Source: Tilletiaria anomala UBC 951 (lineage: Eukaryota; Basidiomycota; Exobasidiomycetes; Georgefischeriales; Tilletiariaceae). From it: a DNA stretch of 64,000 bases. The notes below the pieces were generated by a model, which ran no database searches, had not been told where the DNA came from, and saw only the letters and a program-made list of their open reading frames with translations. The stretch covers positions 51,941-115,940 of the forward strand of contig NW_013546967.1 in assembly GCF_000711695.1 (NCBI RefSeq), read 5' to 3'. The position numbers were made by a program, and so were the translations under genes. Shown one piece after another: positions 40,112 to 50,774 of this stretch (within the stretch, counting starts at the first letter, position 1; every line of letters begins with the position of its first letter).

Positions 40112-42757
40112 ATGTTAGGCCCCGAAGCAGCGGTTCGCGATGCACATCCTTCGTTGCTCCTCCGACTCGTCTTCGGATCCGCTTCCAGGTCTGGGGCCTC
40201 ATTATCGACGGGCAGTGGCAGCAGCAGCGAAGTGGATATCCTCGCTGTGCGCAGACGGCTTCAATTCACCATCATCGTCACCGTAGCTCTTTCTTCTCTC
40301 GCTACCGCCGGCGGCGTCCTGGCTTACCAGCGTCTCATTCGCTCATACAGGCGGCACGATCTCGAAGATTCGGCACAAGGACGTGGACATGCAGGCAAAT
40401 ATGGCCAATCTCGACGAGGGAAAGGAGACGAGACTGATTCGCTCAGGGGAAAAAGTCGGCTGCTCGACTGTGGAAGTCCCGCTGGCTTGCCTTCTGATGG
40501 CGCAAATACACCGCGCACTCGCACTATGTCGGCAGTAGACGTGCTCGGCGACCTGGCATCCTTGGATAGCGCAACTCCGGACAGCAGCACTGCCAGCCCA
40601 GCGCCGCGCTATCTCGGCACCCTGACAGCTTCTATGCCAGGCCCTGATGCTTACCGCAATATGAACCTACGACGCAAGCAGAGCCGTCCTGCGATGAAAT
40701 GGGACGAGACCCTCCTACGCGAGCAGCTCACACGCAACTATAGCTTTCTAGGCGAAGAGGGCATGGCTCGTGTACGCAACTCGTTTGTCATCGTCGTCGG
40801 TGCCGGAGGCGTGGGCTCATGGGCTGCGCTCATGCTCCTCCGTTCCGGCGTTTCACATCTCCGCATCATCGATTTTGATCAAGTCTCACTTTCCAGTCTG
40901 AACCGACACGCGTGCGCAACACTAGCAGACGTCGGCAGACCGAAGGTCGTGTGTCTCGCCGAATACTTTGCCAAGGTTGCGCCATGGGCCAAGGTGGAGG
41001 CATGGGTGGATGTCTTCAAAGCTGACGACGCGGATCGGCTGCTGCAAGGCGACCCAGACTGGGTCATTGATGCGATCGACTCGATCGACCCAAAGATCGA
41101 CCTGATCAAGTATTGCTTTCAACACAATATCAAAATTCTCGCCTCCATGGGTGCAGGCGGTAAAGCAGACCCCAGCAGAGTGCAAATCAGCGACATTTCT
41201 GATACGTTTGAGGATCCTCTCGCCGCCTCGGTCCGCCGGAGGTTGCGCGCTTTCGGCATTCCTCCTTTGCCGCCCAAACAACATCACTGGGCCCCTAGCA
41301 AGAAGGAGTTGAGGAGAGTAAGGAAGGCCCAGGCAGAGCAGACCCAGGCAGAGCAGACCCAGGCAGAGCAGACCCAGGCAGAGCAGACCCAGGCAGAGCA
41401 GACCCAGGCAGAGCAGACCCAGCGGAAGCCGGGGGAGAATGGAAACCTTGGAAAGAATAGTGCCAGCCTTACCAGGCGCGCAACGAATGCCACCATCACA
41501 ACTGAGAAGTTCGCGAACGCACTAGCGCAGACGACAAGCGCACCCAACGCCCCCGCCAATGCAAGCTCGAACGCGAATCCTGGCGCAGCTGCCAGCATGC
41601 CTCCTCCACAGACGCCGCAAAGTTCATCTTCACGCACAGGCCCGTCTGCACGAAGGCACTCTCGTCGCCCATCTTCGACATCTTCTCTCGGCTCAGGCGT
41701 CTACTCGACGCCCCTCTCGACCCCGAAATTGGAGGCCGACGATGAATCGTTCGATGCTGCAGGCGCCGGTCCTCTGTCACCGCTGGAAGACGTGTTGGAA
41801 GGCTCAGAAAGCGAGCATCGGTATACTCCGCAACAAGGCTCAGAAAGTTTAGGCGATGCCACCGTTAGCATCGTTGGAGCACCAGAGAGCATGGATGGAA
41901 CGAGACCGTACGCGGAGGGCGATGGTTTGCAGGAGGTGGTGCCCGAGTCGGAAGCCGACAAGCTTGAGATAACTTCCGATGGCGAAGGTTCTGCGCCAGG
42001 TGCGACCGGAGGCACGGATGGAGCGCCTGGCGAGGAAGGAGAGGCTGAGCCGATGATGATGATTCCTTGTGTGTACTCGACGGAAAAGTCCGACGTCACG
42101 CTTCTTCCTCTCCCCGATGACGAATTTGAAAAGGGCAAGGTCGACGAACTCAGTCCGCTCGAGCAGATGCGCGTGCGGATCTTGCCTGTTCTGGGATCCA
42201 TGCCCGCCATGTTCGGCCTGGCTGCTGCAACTTACGTCATCTGTCAAATTGGCGGGCATAAGATCGAGCCTTTGGCGCACAAGCGGAGGCGGAAACTTTA
42301 CGACAAGGTGAGTGTCTCCATTATCAGCTTCTGTTCCTGCCAAATGCTTACATACCCGACGTTTGTTCATACCCTGTCTTGCTTTTTGCAGATCTACTCG
42401 GACCTGGACCACAGCGAACGCCGCCATCCTCCTTTCCGCACCGCGTCGGATGCGCCCCCGCCCCTGTTGTTCAATGCCAACGACATTGCTTTCCTCTTCG
42501 AAGAGATCTTTGCCGGCCGGACGATCGTGCCTCCGTTCGAGAGCCTGTCTCATGCACAGATGATGCGCTGGGACGCGTCTCTACCGTTATCGTGGAGCAA
42601 CATTGCGCTCTTCTCGCGCACGCAGGCAAAGATCCATGAAAAAGAGGTGCTTGCACAGGGCAAGAGTCCACATGCTATTTGGGGCGAGGGCGCTGCGAAG
42701 CGACTGCGCGTGTGTCAGGCGCGAGAGCGCTATCTACGCGAAATCCGCGAGATGTAA
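40112..42757 (+). CDS. TCD1: tRNA threonylcarbamoyladenosine dehydratase (Tcd1/CsdL, ThiF-like E1 family)
   Basis: Two exons, 40112-42307 and 42392-42757, encode 853 residues. An N-terminal hydrophobic segment (FTIIVTVALSSLATAGGVLA) agrees with the mitochondrial outer-membrane anchoring of yeast Tcd proteins. The E1-like adenylation domain is well kept: LTRNYSFLGEEGMARVRNS, VIVVGAGGVGSWAALMLLRS with the ATP-binding GxGGVG, DFDQVSLSSLNRH, IDAIDSIDPKIDLI and ILASMGAGGKADP. The enzyme cyclises t6A to ct6A in ANN-decoding tRNAs. Family members are near 430-450 residues; here a disordered insert between about residues 400 and 650 carries six perfect copies of a 15-bp repeat. The 84-nt intron is in phase and stop-free. 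Confidence 0.9.
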   Translation: MLGPEAAVRDAHPSLLLRLVFGSASRSGASLSTGSGSSSEVDILAVRRRLQFTIIVTVALSSLATAGGVLAYQRLIRSYRRHDLEDSAQGRGHAGKYGQSRRGKGDETDSLRGKSRLLDCGSPAGLPSDGANTPRTRTMSAVDVLGDLASLDSATPDSSTASPAPRYLGTLTASMPGPDAYRNMNLRRKQSRPAMKWDETLLREQLTRNYSFLGEEGMARVRNSFVIVVGAGGVGSWAALMLLRSGVSHLRIIDFDQVSLSSLNRHACATLADVGRPKVVCLAEYFAKVAPWAKVEAWVDVFKADDADRLLQGDPDWVIDAIDSIDPKIDLIKYCFQHNIKILASMGAGGKADPSRVQISDISDTFEDPLAASVRRRLRAFGIPPLPPKQHHWAPSKKELRRVRKAQAEQTQAEQTQAEQTQAEQTQAEQTQAEQTQRKPGENGNLGKNSASLTRRATNATITTEKFANALAQTTSAPNAPANASSNANPGAAASMPPPQTPQSSSSRTGPSARRHSRRPSSTSSLGSGVYSTPLSTPKLEADDESFDAAGAGPLSPLEDVLEGSESEHRYTPQQGSESLGDATVSIVGAPESMDGTRPYAEGDGLQEVVPESEADKLEITSDGEGSAPGATGGTDGAPGEEGEAEPMMMIPCVYSTEKSDVTLLPLPDDEFEKGKVDELSPLEQMRVRILPVLGSMPAMFGLAAATYVICQIGGHKIEPLAHKRRRKLYDKVSVSIISFCSCQMLTYPTFVHTLSCFLQIYSDLDHSERRHPPFRTASDAPPPLLFNANDIAFLFEEIFAGRTIVPPFESLSHAQMMRWDASLPLSWSNIALFSRTQAKIHEKEVLAQGKSPHAIWGEGAAKRLRVCQARERYLREIREM
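41330..41419 (+). repeat. Six-copy 15-bp coding minisatellite (QAEQT)n
   Basis: Six identical tandem copies of CAGGCAGAGCAGACC in frame within TCD1, encoding Gln-Ala-Glu-Gln-Thr each time. The lack of any substitution between copies suggests recent expansion or ongoing homogenisation. Confidence 0.97.
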
Positions 42758-42831
42758 TGCCATGCTGTGATAATTTACATCGGATAGGATCCAGTGAGCC
42801 GCTTAATGGACCGAGAAACTTTACAAAGTGC

Positions 42832-44188
42832 TCAATTTCGACATTGGCGTGATTGATTCTCGGTCGGCTCCAGAAGCCACTGTGTATCTCCAGGTATGCC
42901 GATCGTCCTGCAGGACGAGCAATAATGAGCACCATACACCAAAAAGAAGACCACAAATGTGTCCGAGCTTACCAGCACTCATCAGCTGCTTGCGGTAGCG
43001 GGTTCAGCGTGCGGTGTTTGGTTGCTTTTTGCATATACTCGGCCATGGCCGCATTGACTTTCACTTCGTCTCCTTTGTAGTATTCGCGCATCGCCTCCTC
43101 CTTGCTCTTGTAGAACTTCCAGAGGTATACAGCGGCCAAACTCGGTATCTCAACGCCTGTGCACACAGATTTCCTATCAGGTGGTGCACCAAATAACTAC
43201 TCACCGCAGAGCAGCACCAGCAATCGGAGCCATGCATCTCTTTCCTTTTCTCTTTGTGTCTTACTACCTCTTCGTACTTGTATCCCCCCGAGACGCTTCG
43301 AAAGGGACAAGTATGACAGCATACAGTCAGCGAAGCGAGGACACCCAATGTGATTGTGAAGGTGAAAGGCGCTCACTTCATGTTGCTGGGCTCTTCTCCC
43401 GGCAGGTGCCTAACGAATGCCGGCTCATTCGCGTCTCTGACGGTCAGGCCGACAGTAACGGGCTGTAGTACAGGATAGCTCTTGCGTCTCTTGGCATCTT
43501 TGAATGCTTTGGGACCGTACGAGGGTCTCACCTTGATAAGTGACGCCTCGGCGTTTCTAGGCTTTGCGTGTGCCGGTGCCGGTGCTGATACTCTGGTGCC
43601 TCTCGAGCTGGGGCCCTTTGAATGTCGTTCGGCTGCTTCACCCTCTTGCCTTTGCGACGTAGGAGCTCTGGTGGTAAAGTCGGCAGCTCTGGAGCCCTCG
43701 GTATTTTCAACACGAGGCAGGTTCTGCTGTCCACTTGTATCGCGGGGAGGTGAAGGGTCCGTGCGTTGGCAAGATCTCTTGCTATCATGAGCATCAACAG
43801 TTGGTGTATTATTACTCCCAGAGGTGGATGCTTGTTTTATTTCTGTCTGGCGCGTGTCTGTGTCCACCTTTGAGCGCTTTGATGACCTGTCCACAGAATG
43901 ACATGAGGCGTAACCGGTGCTGCCTTCTCCGACACGCCTCGCATTGCGTGCTCCCTTCTTGCGTTCCTGCCTGTCTGCTTTCTCCTCCTCCAGCTTATGA
44001 TAGAACTCGGTCCAAGCTCCGTACATGTCGTCTAATGCCGCTCGAGCCTCGTTGAGCTCACGCTTCAGCACTTCGTTCTCCTTCTTCAATCTGGTGATCT
44101 CGTCGAGCAGTGAGAATGAGTGACGAACCTTAGAGGAGGAAGCGACGGCTTCGCCGGCGTGTTCTGTGCGACGATCATGCTGGGACAT
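42832..44188 (-). CDS. ctp1: CtIP/Ctp1/Sae2 homologue, DNA end-resection factor
   Basis: Four exons, 44188-43377, 43295-43205, 43115-42973 and 42907-42832, join in phase to 373 residues. No single frame reveals the family; the splice does. The spliced C-terminus reads YKYEEVVRHKEKRKEMHG, then SDCWCCSAFYKS, KATKHR and CWTIGIPGDTQ. These align with human CtIP KYIEVVRKKEERRKLLGHTC, CKECEIYY, SRHR and FWEVGFPSTQ. The zinc-binding C-x-x-C is C296/C299. The N-terminus has a coiled coil (LLDEITRLKKENEVLKREL) as expected for the tetramer-forming part of Ctp1. The middle is basic, Ser/Thr-rich and disordered. CtIP/Ctp1 activates the Mre11-Rad50-Nbs1 nuclease at double-strand breaks. Uncertainty lies mainly in the 88-nt second intron, which has weaker alternative acceptors. 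Confidence 0.8.
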
Positions 44189-44570
44189 TATGACTGCATG
44201 CGTTCGCTCTTCATTGAAAGCCAGGGAGATTTTGCTCTTGACAACCACCTATCCGTACATGCCCCGTTGGTGTTCCTTTGAGGCTTCAGATAGGACGCGG
44301 GCAAGGGTTTGGACGTGCGGTAAAACGGTTGCTTTGACGGCACCTGTCCCATACGTGAAGAGAGTTCCGGGACGCGAGAACAACACAAGTAACACGCTCT
44401 CTGTCTGCCGCGACGCGCCGACGCGACTGAACTCCAAACAAGCGTACGTGTCAATAAGAAGCACGAGAGCTTCATGTAGATCATTGCAAGGTCATGAGTG
44501 CGATATACAACAGTGTAGCAATGCGAGTCAAATGCGAATGCTTCATTAAAAACGCGGGGGTATCGTGTCA

Positions 44571-45479
44571 TCAACGTGTGCGCAAGCGCTTGACCAATGA
44601 GGATGTTTCCCTCGCAGAGGTGCTCTGTTGTAGGAGCGACTGAAAACGTGCAAGCGAGCAAAACTCAGTCAGCCGCATCTCTCCATTTGCCAAAGGGCTC
44701 ATGCACGTACGATCTGGAGCGAGGACACCTCGGCGAGTGCATCTTCTAGAGCACGCTTTTGGTCTTGCTTGCGTGGGACATCTGGGGTGGTTGTGGTACA
44801 GAGGGAAATTAGCTGCGTCATTACGGCGCCCCGATGAAGGAGACGCACCAATAAATGGACGGTTGTCCTGCGGCTGGTCCTGTTCAACTCTGCTGATAGT
44901 GCGCTTGCTGGCGAGACGAGCGAGCTCGACGTCTGCCCACAGCCTCTCTCGTCTGCGAATGGCCTCAGCGCGCTGGGAAGGGATCGTTTTGCGACTGATG
45001 ATCGCTTCCTCTGTAAGCTTTTCCGTCGTCTCTGTGAGCGTCTGTACCCTCTTTGACAAGACCTCGTCAAAGGGTTCGACAGCTGAAAGGCACGCATAGT
45101 CAGTAGGCCATGTATGGGTGCGCATGTAGGCGCCAGCCACGCTTACAGTATTTTTGCTTCAGGGCGTTCTTGAACTCCATGCCATTGACCTCTAGGTTCG
45201 GCTCCATCCGGCGTCGGCTCTCTTGGATCCACTACAGAACCTCACATAGCGCAGGTCAGACAGACCCAACCCACCCTCTGAGCAACATCGACAGACATCA
45301 TCAGGACACACCTGGTCTAGCGCATCAGACGCGACCTGCTTCGCATCAGGCCCACTTTTGCCGCTCTGCGCGGCGAGTTTGCGGTTGGCGACACTCGCCG
45401 CGTGCGCAGAGATGGTCGCTAGAACATGGTCAAAGTCCTCCGTGTTGCCGAGGCTGAGCTTGGAGAAGTTTTCGGGCAT
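44571..45479 (-). CDS. mis14: Kinetochore protein Mis14/Nsl1 (MIND complex)
   Basis: Five exons, 45479-45312, 45231-45147, 45082-44849, 44781-44711 and 44639-44571, give 208 residues, the same size class as fission yeast Mis14. The order of features fits the family: an N-terminal helix (FDHVLATISAHAASVANRKL), a WIQESRRRMEPNLEVNGMEF segment resembling the Mis14 'P.L.ING' motif, then VEPFDEVLSKRVQTLTETTE, which matches the 'PFD..L...V..L...V..LT' stretch, and a C-terminal coiled coil. Mis14 links the outer kinetochore Ndc80 complex to centromeric chromatin as part of MIND/Mis12. All junction phases agree. Similarity is short and helical, so the identification is moderate. Confidence 0.7.
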
Positions 45480-45958
45480 GTTGGAGGCTGCGTTATCGTC
45501 GTAAGGCCTTTTGTACCCTCGTGGTCTGGCATGGTGATTGTTTGTGAGGTCACTTGAGTTGTTGTTGCAGTGAAGTCTGACCCGATGCGGCGTGGAACTT
45601 CAATTGACTTCGGCCAACGCGAGGAAAAAGGGGACGCGCGCACGCGACGCCTCTCGAGAGTCTCCACTCTAAACTGTTGGTTGTGTTGTTTCCAAACTGC
45701 TGGTAGCATCGGATAGCATAGTAGAAACACTCTCGCACTCTACAACAGCACTCGATTCTCAACCCTGACTAGCATCAGCCGCTGCTTATCTCACCCTGTG
45801 CTCGCTTTCAGGCGGGCAGACAGGCCGCGGGAACCTGGACAGCACCAGCTGTAAAGCGACACACATCGTCGCACGTCTGGCGACCGGCCCCAGTCTCGCC
45901 GGTCTTCTCCCCTGAGCACGCACCTGCCCCCCGAGTCGGACGAGGAGCGCGTCATGAC

Positions 45959-46689
45959 ATGAACGGGCACTACGGATCACCTTCACTGTCCGACGCTCCG
46001 CCGGGGCAGCGCGGCAGCGCGCCTCCGCGGGCGCAGATTGACGCAAAGAAGAAGCTAGTGTGCGTCGGTGACGGAGGCTGCGGCAAGACATGCCTGCTGA
46101 TCACCTACTCGGAAAACCGCTTTCCCGAGGCGTACATCCCGACCGTGTTCGAGAACTACGTCCCGATCGTGCAGTTTGAGGGAAAGACGATCGAGCTCGC
46201 TCTGTGGGATACTGCTGGACAAGAGGAGTACGACCGATTACGACCGCTCAGCTATCCAGAGAGCGATGTGATCCTCATCTGCTTTGCTGTCGACTTTCCG
46301 GTCAGCCTCGCAAACGTGCAAGACAAGGTGCGCTTGCAGGCATGCTTGGGTAAAGGGGGATTTTTCGTACAACGACTGACACCTCTTGCTCGCAGTGGTT
46401 CCCCGAGATCAATCATTTCTGCGAAGGAGTCCCCATTCTCTTGGTCGGGCTCAAGACCGATCTGCGGTCGGATGCGCACGCGCTCTCGATGCTCTCAGCG
46501 CAAGGAACGCGTCCAATATCGTACGAGCAGGGCACCAAGGTCGCCAAAGAGATTGGCGCGGCCAGGTATGTCGAATGCAGCTCCAAGACGCGGAGGGGCG
46601 TGCAAGAGGTGTTCGACGCTGCACTGAGGGAGGCGTGTCGAAAAAAGTGGGCGAGAAGGGCAAGCGCTAAGAAGTGTTTGGTGCTATAG
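45959..46689 (+). CDS. RHO4: Rho-family small GTPase, Rho4-like
   Basis: Two exons, 45959-46327 and 46396-46689, give 220 residues. The P-loop is GDGGCGKT (residues 37-44), switch [12 protein letters not shown], switch [19 protein letters not shown] (catalytic Gln 88) and the guanine motif [11 protein letters not shown]. The C-terminus ends in a basic KK preceding CLVL, a CaaX box with leucine at the last position, predicting geranylgeranylation. The 30-residue N-terminal extension, the 'GGCGKTCLL' P-loop and '[20 protein letters not shown]' are closer to Rho4 than to Rho1, Rho2, Rho3 or Cdc42. Rho4 proteins control septation and wall remodelling. The exact subfamily is inference; membership in the Rho family is secure. 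Confidence 0.9.
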
Positions 46690-48358
46690 AGAAATAGGAA
46701 GCACTCAACTGGACTCGTACGTCAGGCAGGCATCATCTCCTTGGCACCGCTTGATGCTCAACCAGATCGACGCTTTTACCAGCGGCCGCTCGCGCACGCC
46801 ATTCCAGCATGGTTTCATTGCACCTTGCAAACCACCTCAACTCAATGTAGGCATCGGACGTTTGATTGTAGCATTTTCCTTCGACCTTGTACCAGCAAAG
46901 CTCACAACAGGCACGTGCGCTGCACGTACATCGCATGGAACAAATTTCCATGATAACATGAATCAGTGTATCGTGTCGCTTCATTGTCTGATCGCCCGCC
47001 ACCCTATGACCACTTCAAAGTTTCATTTACTAGCACAGTGCAGCATTCAAGCCGCCGAACGTCACTGGCAGAGTTCTGAACACCTGAGTGAGAACTGCTA
47101 GGCAGGTGCCGTCGAACGCTCGGCGAGATGAGGGAGGCAAGGGTGTTGGCCTGCGTGTCATTGCACAGTGAATCCTCCTCCCCCTCTCCTCACGGGACTC
47201 CTCCATTTGCTCGATCAAGTCACTGGCGCCAAAAAAATGTTTCCTCGCGAGGAATCCTGCTTCTATTGCAAGAAATGTTTCGGTACAAATGGCAGTATGT
47301 TATGTTCACGAAAACAAACCCAATTGTATTGACAGTATGGTAGATATTAAAGGTGATTCTTACAATAGTACCGCTCGGTAGGCATAGTTGGCTTGCATTC
47401 TGAATCATATTGAGGGTATACCATAACAGCATTTATAAACGTTGCTTGCTGCCAAGAGCATGATTACGCGAGGGGAAACTTGGTTTTGGCACTAGGCACT
47501 TTAGCAGCCCTGCCTGACTTTCAGGCGGGGGTCACCCTGCCAGAACCTGGGCTGACAACTGCCCTTTTCTACTATGAAATGATGATCTGTACTAATAGAT
47601 ACCCTTGTGCCGACTCCCGTGACACGGATTTATTGCAAAAAGTGGATTGGAAGCAAGCAGCTGGTCTCTCTGCTTCTTCTGCCTGCCTCTTTGCTTCCAT
47701 ATTGCATGCCCATCATCCCATCCTCTTACAAGGGGTAGAGAGACTTGGCAGCCCTTATTCACCTGTGAGTTGCTGTAAAGGCTGTGCCGCCCAGCTTGGC
47801 CGTCAACGATCAGCTTCGCGTCGGCGACAAAAGGTTGTTTGATTTGCGTACCATAAGGTGTTGTTGTATAATACATTGAAAGAGGCTCGAGCCCGATCCG
47901 TTCCACTTTTCCAAGTACAAAGCATCAACGTTGCACCAATCGGTCGATATGAAGCGTTGACCGCGTTTATAGAATGCCGATGATATCCTCCTAAAGGGTT
48001 GTTTCAGTTAGTTGGTCACAATCTACCGGCGCGATTAACGCTTCATGTCGACCTGGCACTCTTCAAGTTAGGCGGGAGATGCCTGCCTACTCGCTGCCGC
48101 CAAAACGCCCATTTCAAGTTTCAACGGAATGCGACATGTGCGGGGTGGGGACAGCGGCTGTATGTTCTTTCTATTTTGGGGGAGAGAGGGTTATCAATTA
48201 TCAGCGACAGCGGGTGCGGGATCGGAGGTGGAGGCACTGCACCTGTGTTCCATCATGATCGGCGTCTCAAGCCTCACATCTCATTTGCACGCCATCGCTG
48301 GCTGGTCCATCATGAATTAATAATCAATCTCTAGACTGCCCTTCTATACTCATGTAGG
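46690..48358. other. Gene-poor stretch
   Basis: About 1.67 kb without any frame that resembles a protein family, without tRNA boxes that fit a cloverleaf, and with lower GC content than the flanking genes. The region ends at the multicopper oxidase relic. Confidence 0.5.
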
Positions 48359-50580
48359 ATGTTCTCCTCGATAGCTGGTGGCTGCGCGCGCCAGCAGCGC
48401 TAATGCAGCCGTCCATGAGTACAGCCTGGTCGTCGAGGGCCAAGTGGCTCGCCGCGGACGGCTTCTGGCGCCATACATACGCCATTCACAGCCAGACCCC
48501 CGGCCCCGCTGTCACCGGCGAAAAGCCTGACACGTTCCGCTTCCACGTGCAGAACAAGCTCCCCACGCAGATCAGCATGCACTACCACAGCGTCTTCCAA
48601 CGCAACGCTTAGCAAGCCGGTGTGCCTGGTGTGTCCCAGTGGGGCATCCTGCCTTACTCCACCTACACGCACGAGTGGACCGCAGAGCAGTATGGCACCT
48701 CCTGGTACCATTTGCACTCTTGCAGGACATACAACGATCGCATCTGTGGACCGCTCATCATCCGCCTCAAGAAGCACACCCCATAGCCCTGGAGTCAGAT
48801 CAGCAACAGCAAGGCCAACCAGGCATCCATCGAGGAGGCCTACCACAACGCCGCCAACCTGCTCGTGCACGACTGGCGCCATGAGAATATGGACAGTGCC
48901 CTGACACGCTATCGCGACATTGGTCAGGACCCGTACTGCGTCAACTCCGTCCTATTAACAGCCAGGGCCGCGTCGTCTGCCACTATGTCGACTGGCTCAA
49001 GTCCCAGGCCACCATCCAGGGGCTTTATGCATCCTCGTCCAATGCCACCGGCTGCGTCGCGCCGATCATCAGTTTCCTCGACCGTGTGTCCGACAGCAAC
49101 TTGCGCACCTGCACCAACACCTCGTCCGCGTACAGCGTCTACGAGTTCACCGCGCACGGCAGAGCAGACGAAAAGTATGCCGCCATCAACGTCATGAATA
49201 CCGGCGGCACCTTTGAAGAGTCCTTCAGCATCGACGGCCACGATCTCTGGGTCGTCATCGCCGCAAAAGGTGCAGGTCCTCGACCTCCAGCTCGGCCGCG
49301 CTACACTACCATCGTGCCCCTCGAAAAGCCCAACGGTGACTACAGTGAGTCGAGCATGGTTCGCTTTTTGTTTCGTTTCTGCTTAACGGTTGATACCACT
49401 GGGCAAGCAGTGCCACTGACCGCCTCTCTTTTCCTCTGCAGCTGTACGCGCCACGCTGTGCAACAAGCTCCCGCAGATTGCCTCCAACGACACTATTTTC
49501 CGCGTTAACAGGCCTCAGTGCGCGCCGTGACGGCGAGCACTGCCAACGGAACCTGCACGTCTGGACAAGCACCAAGGTGACTCGTCCTCCAGCGACGCGC
49601 CGGCCAACCTGCAGCAGACTTTCATGCAGGCGCCAGCGTCGCGCACCAACTACCTCCGCGTCGTCATTGGCACGCCTGTCGAGCCGATGGCACAGGTGTA
49701 CATAGCCAGCCCACAGACGGATGGCCTGCCGCTGCCAGCCGCACGCTGGAGCAACGGCTGGAAGGATGCCAACGCCGCACGACCACCAACAAGCTCCCCC
49801 GTCGAGGATGCGTCGATCCGCTACATGATCAACGGATCCGCCATGAAGGGCGCCGTCGTGCAGAACAACTCGGCCCTCACGCCGTTCTCTGCCTTACTGC
49901 CGCCCAGTGAGGTAGACTATACGTTCTTCCTCAAAGCCAACTTCACCAATGGTGTCTCGTAGGCACTGAACGACAGGCTCTTCTCCATGCACACCTTCCA
50001 GGACACGCCGCTCCTCTACCGCTCATCCAAGGTCGTGCACGACTAGGTCAAGGGTACTGTGCTCTCCGTCGAGAATGGCTCCGTCGTCGACACATCTTCC
50101 AGGCAGAGAGCACGCCGCTCGGCCCTAACCCACAGCGCCCTCTGCACAGTAAGTGCGAAGCAGCAAGAATCGATCCCCGCGTGCCCCATCCGTGCTGACT
50201 TGTTTCCCTGTGCGACGACTTTTTTGTGCAGCGCGTCAAAGCAAGGTCTGGGTCCTCGACTGAATGGATACATTCAACTACTCGTCCGTCGAAGAGGCGA
50301 ACAAAAGTGCACCCGACCCTTCTCAACATGCACGACCCACCAATGCGAGATGGCTGGAACCTGCCGCGTGACGACTCAGTCGAGCAGCGGCACCGCGTCG
50401 ACTGGCCCTCGGCGACGCTCATGCAGTGCCACATCTCGCACCTCGCAGCCGGCATGGCGCTCGTTTTTGACGAAGATGCCGAGGTCCGCGACCGGGACCA
50501 ATCCCCGAAAAGCAGTGCCATTGCCAGGAAGCCCGCTTGCTCACCTCGGGCGTTCCATTTGCGCTCTTTGAGGCGTAGCC
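48359..50580 (+). pseudogene. Laccase-like multicopper oxidase relic
   Basis: Segments of an ascomycete/basidiomycete multicopper oxidase lie in order: HTYAIHSQTPGPAVTG, FHVQNKLPTQISMHYHSVFQ (type-3 copper HxH kept), GVPGVSQWGILPY, EWTAEQYGTSWYHLHS (HxH kept), GPLIIRLKKH, LLVHDWRHE, CTNTSSAYSVYEF, EESFSIDGHDLWVV and, near the end, NPPMRDGWNLP-like and QCHISHLAAGMALVF, where the family has HCHIxWHxxAG. Stops occur in frame at 48610-48612, 48784-48786, 49960-49962 and 50044-50046. Frame changes are needed near 49260, 49520 and after 50050. The first His of the terminal HCH motif reads Gln and the following WH is lost, so electron transfer could not be supported. An intron at about 49346-49440 is still visible. 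Confidence 0.82.
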
Positions 50581-50774
50581 ATGGGTGCAGGTGGCGGTCT
50601 GAAGGACTTTTGGTTCAAGTGAAGAAACGGCCCGGCGTCGTCTGGACCATACCTAGGAATGCACTGCTTTCTAGGCTGCGGCTTTTGAGCTGCTTCCCCT
50701 TCGTACACGTCCGCCCAGCTTCTGATCACATCTCACATTTATTTGACATGCTTTAGTGGGTTTATTATCCGAAT

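Noticed and set aside
42969-43233. Separate small protein starting MAPIAG with a membrane-like segment
   Set aside because: An alternative splice gives a 66-residue product, but the same exon completes the CtIP/Ctp1 signature exactly, which is far more specific.
47480-47842. 120-codon frame in the gene-poor stretch
   Set aside because: No motif, no splice context and no resemblance to a known family.
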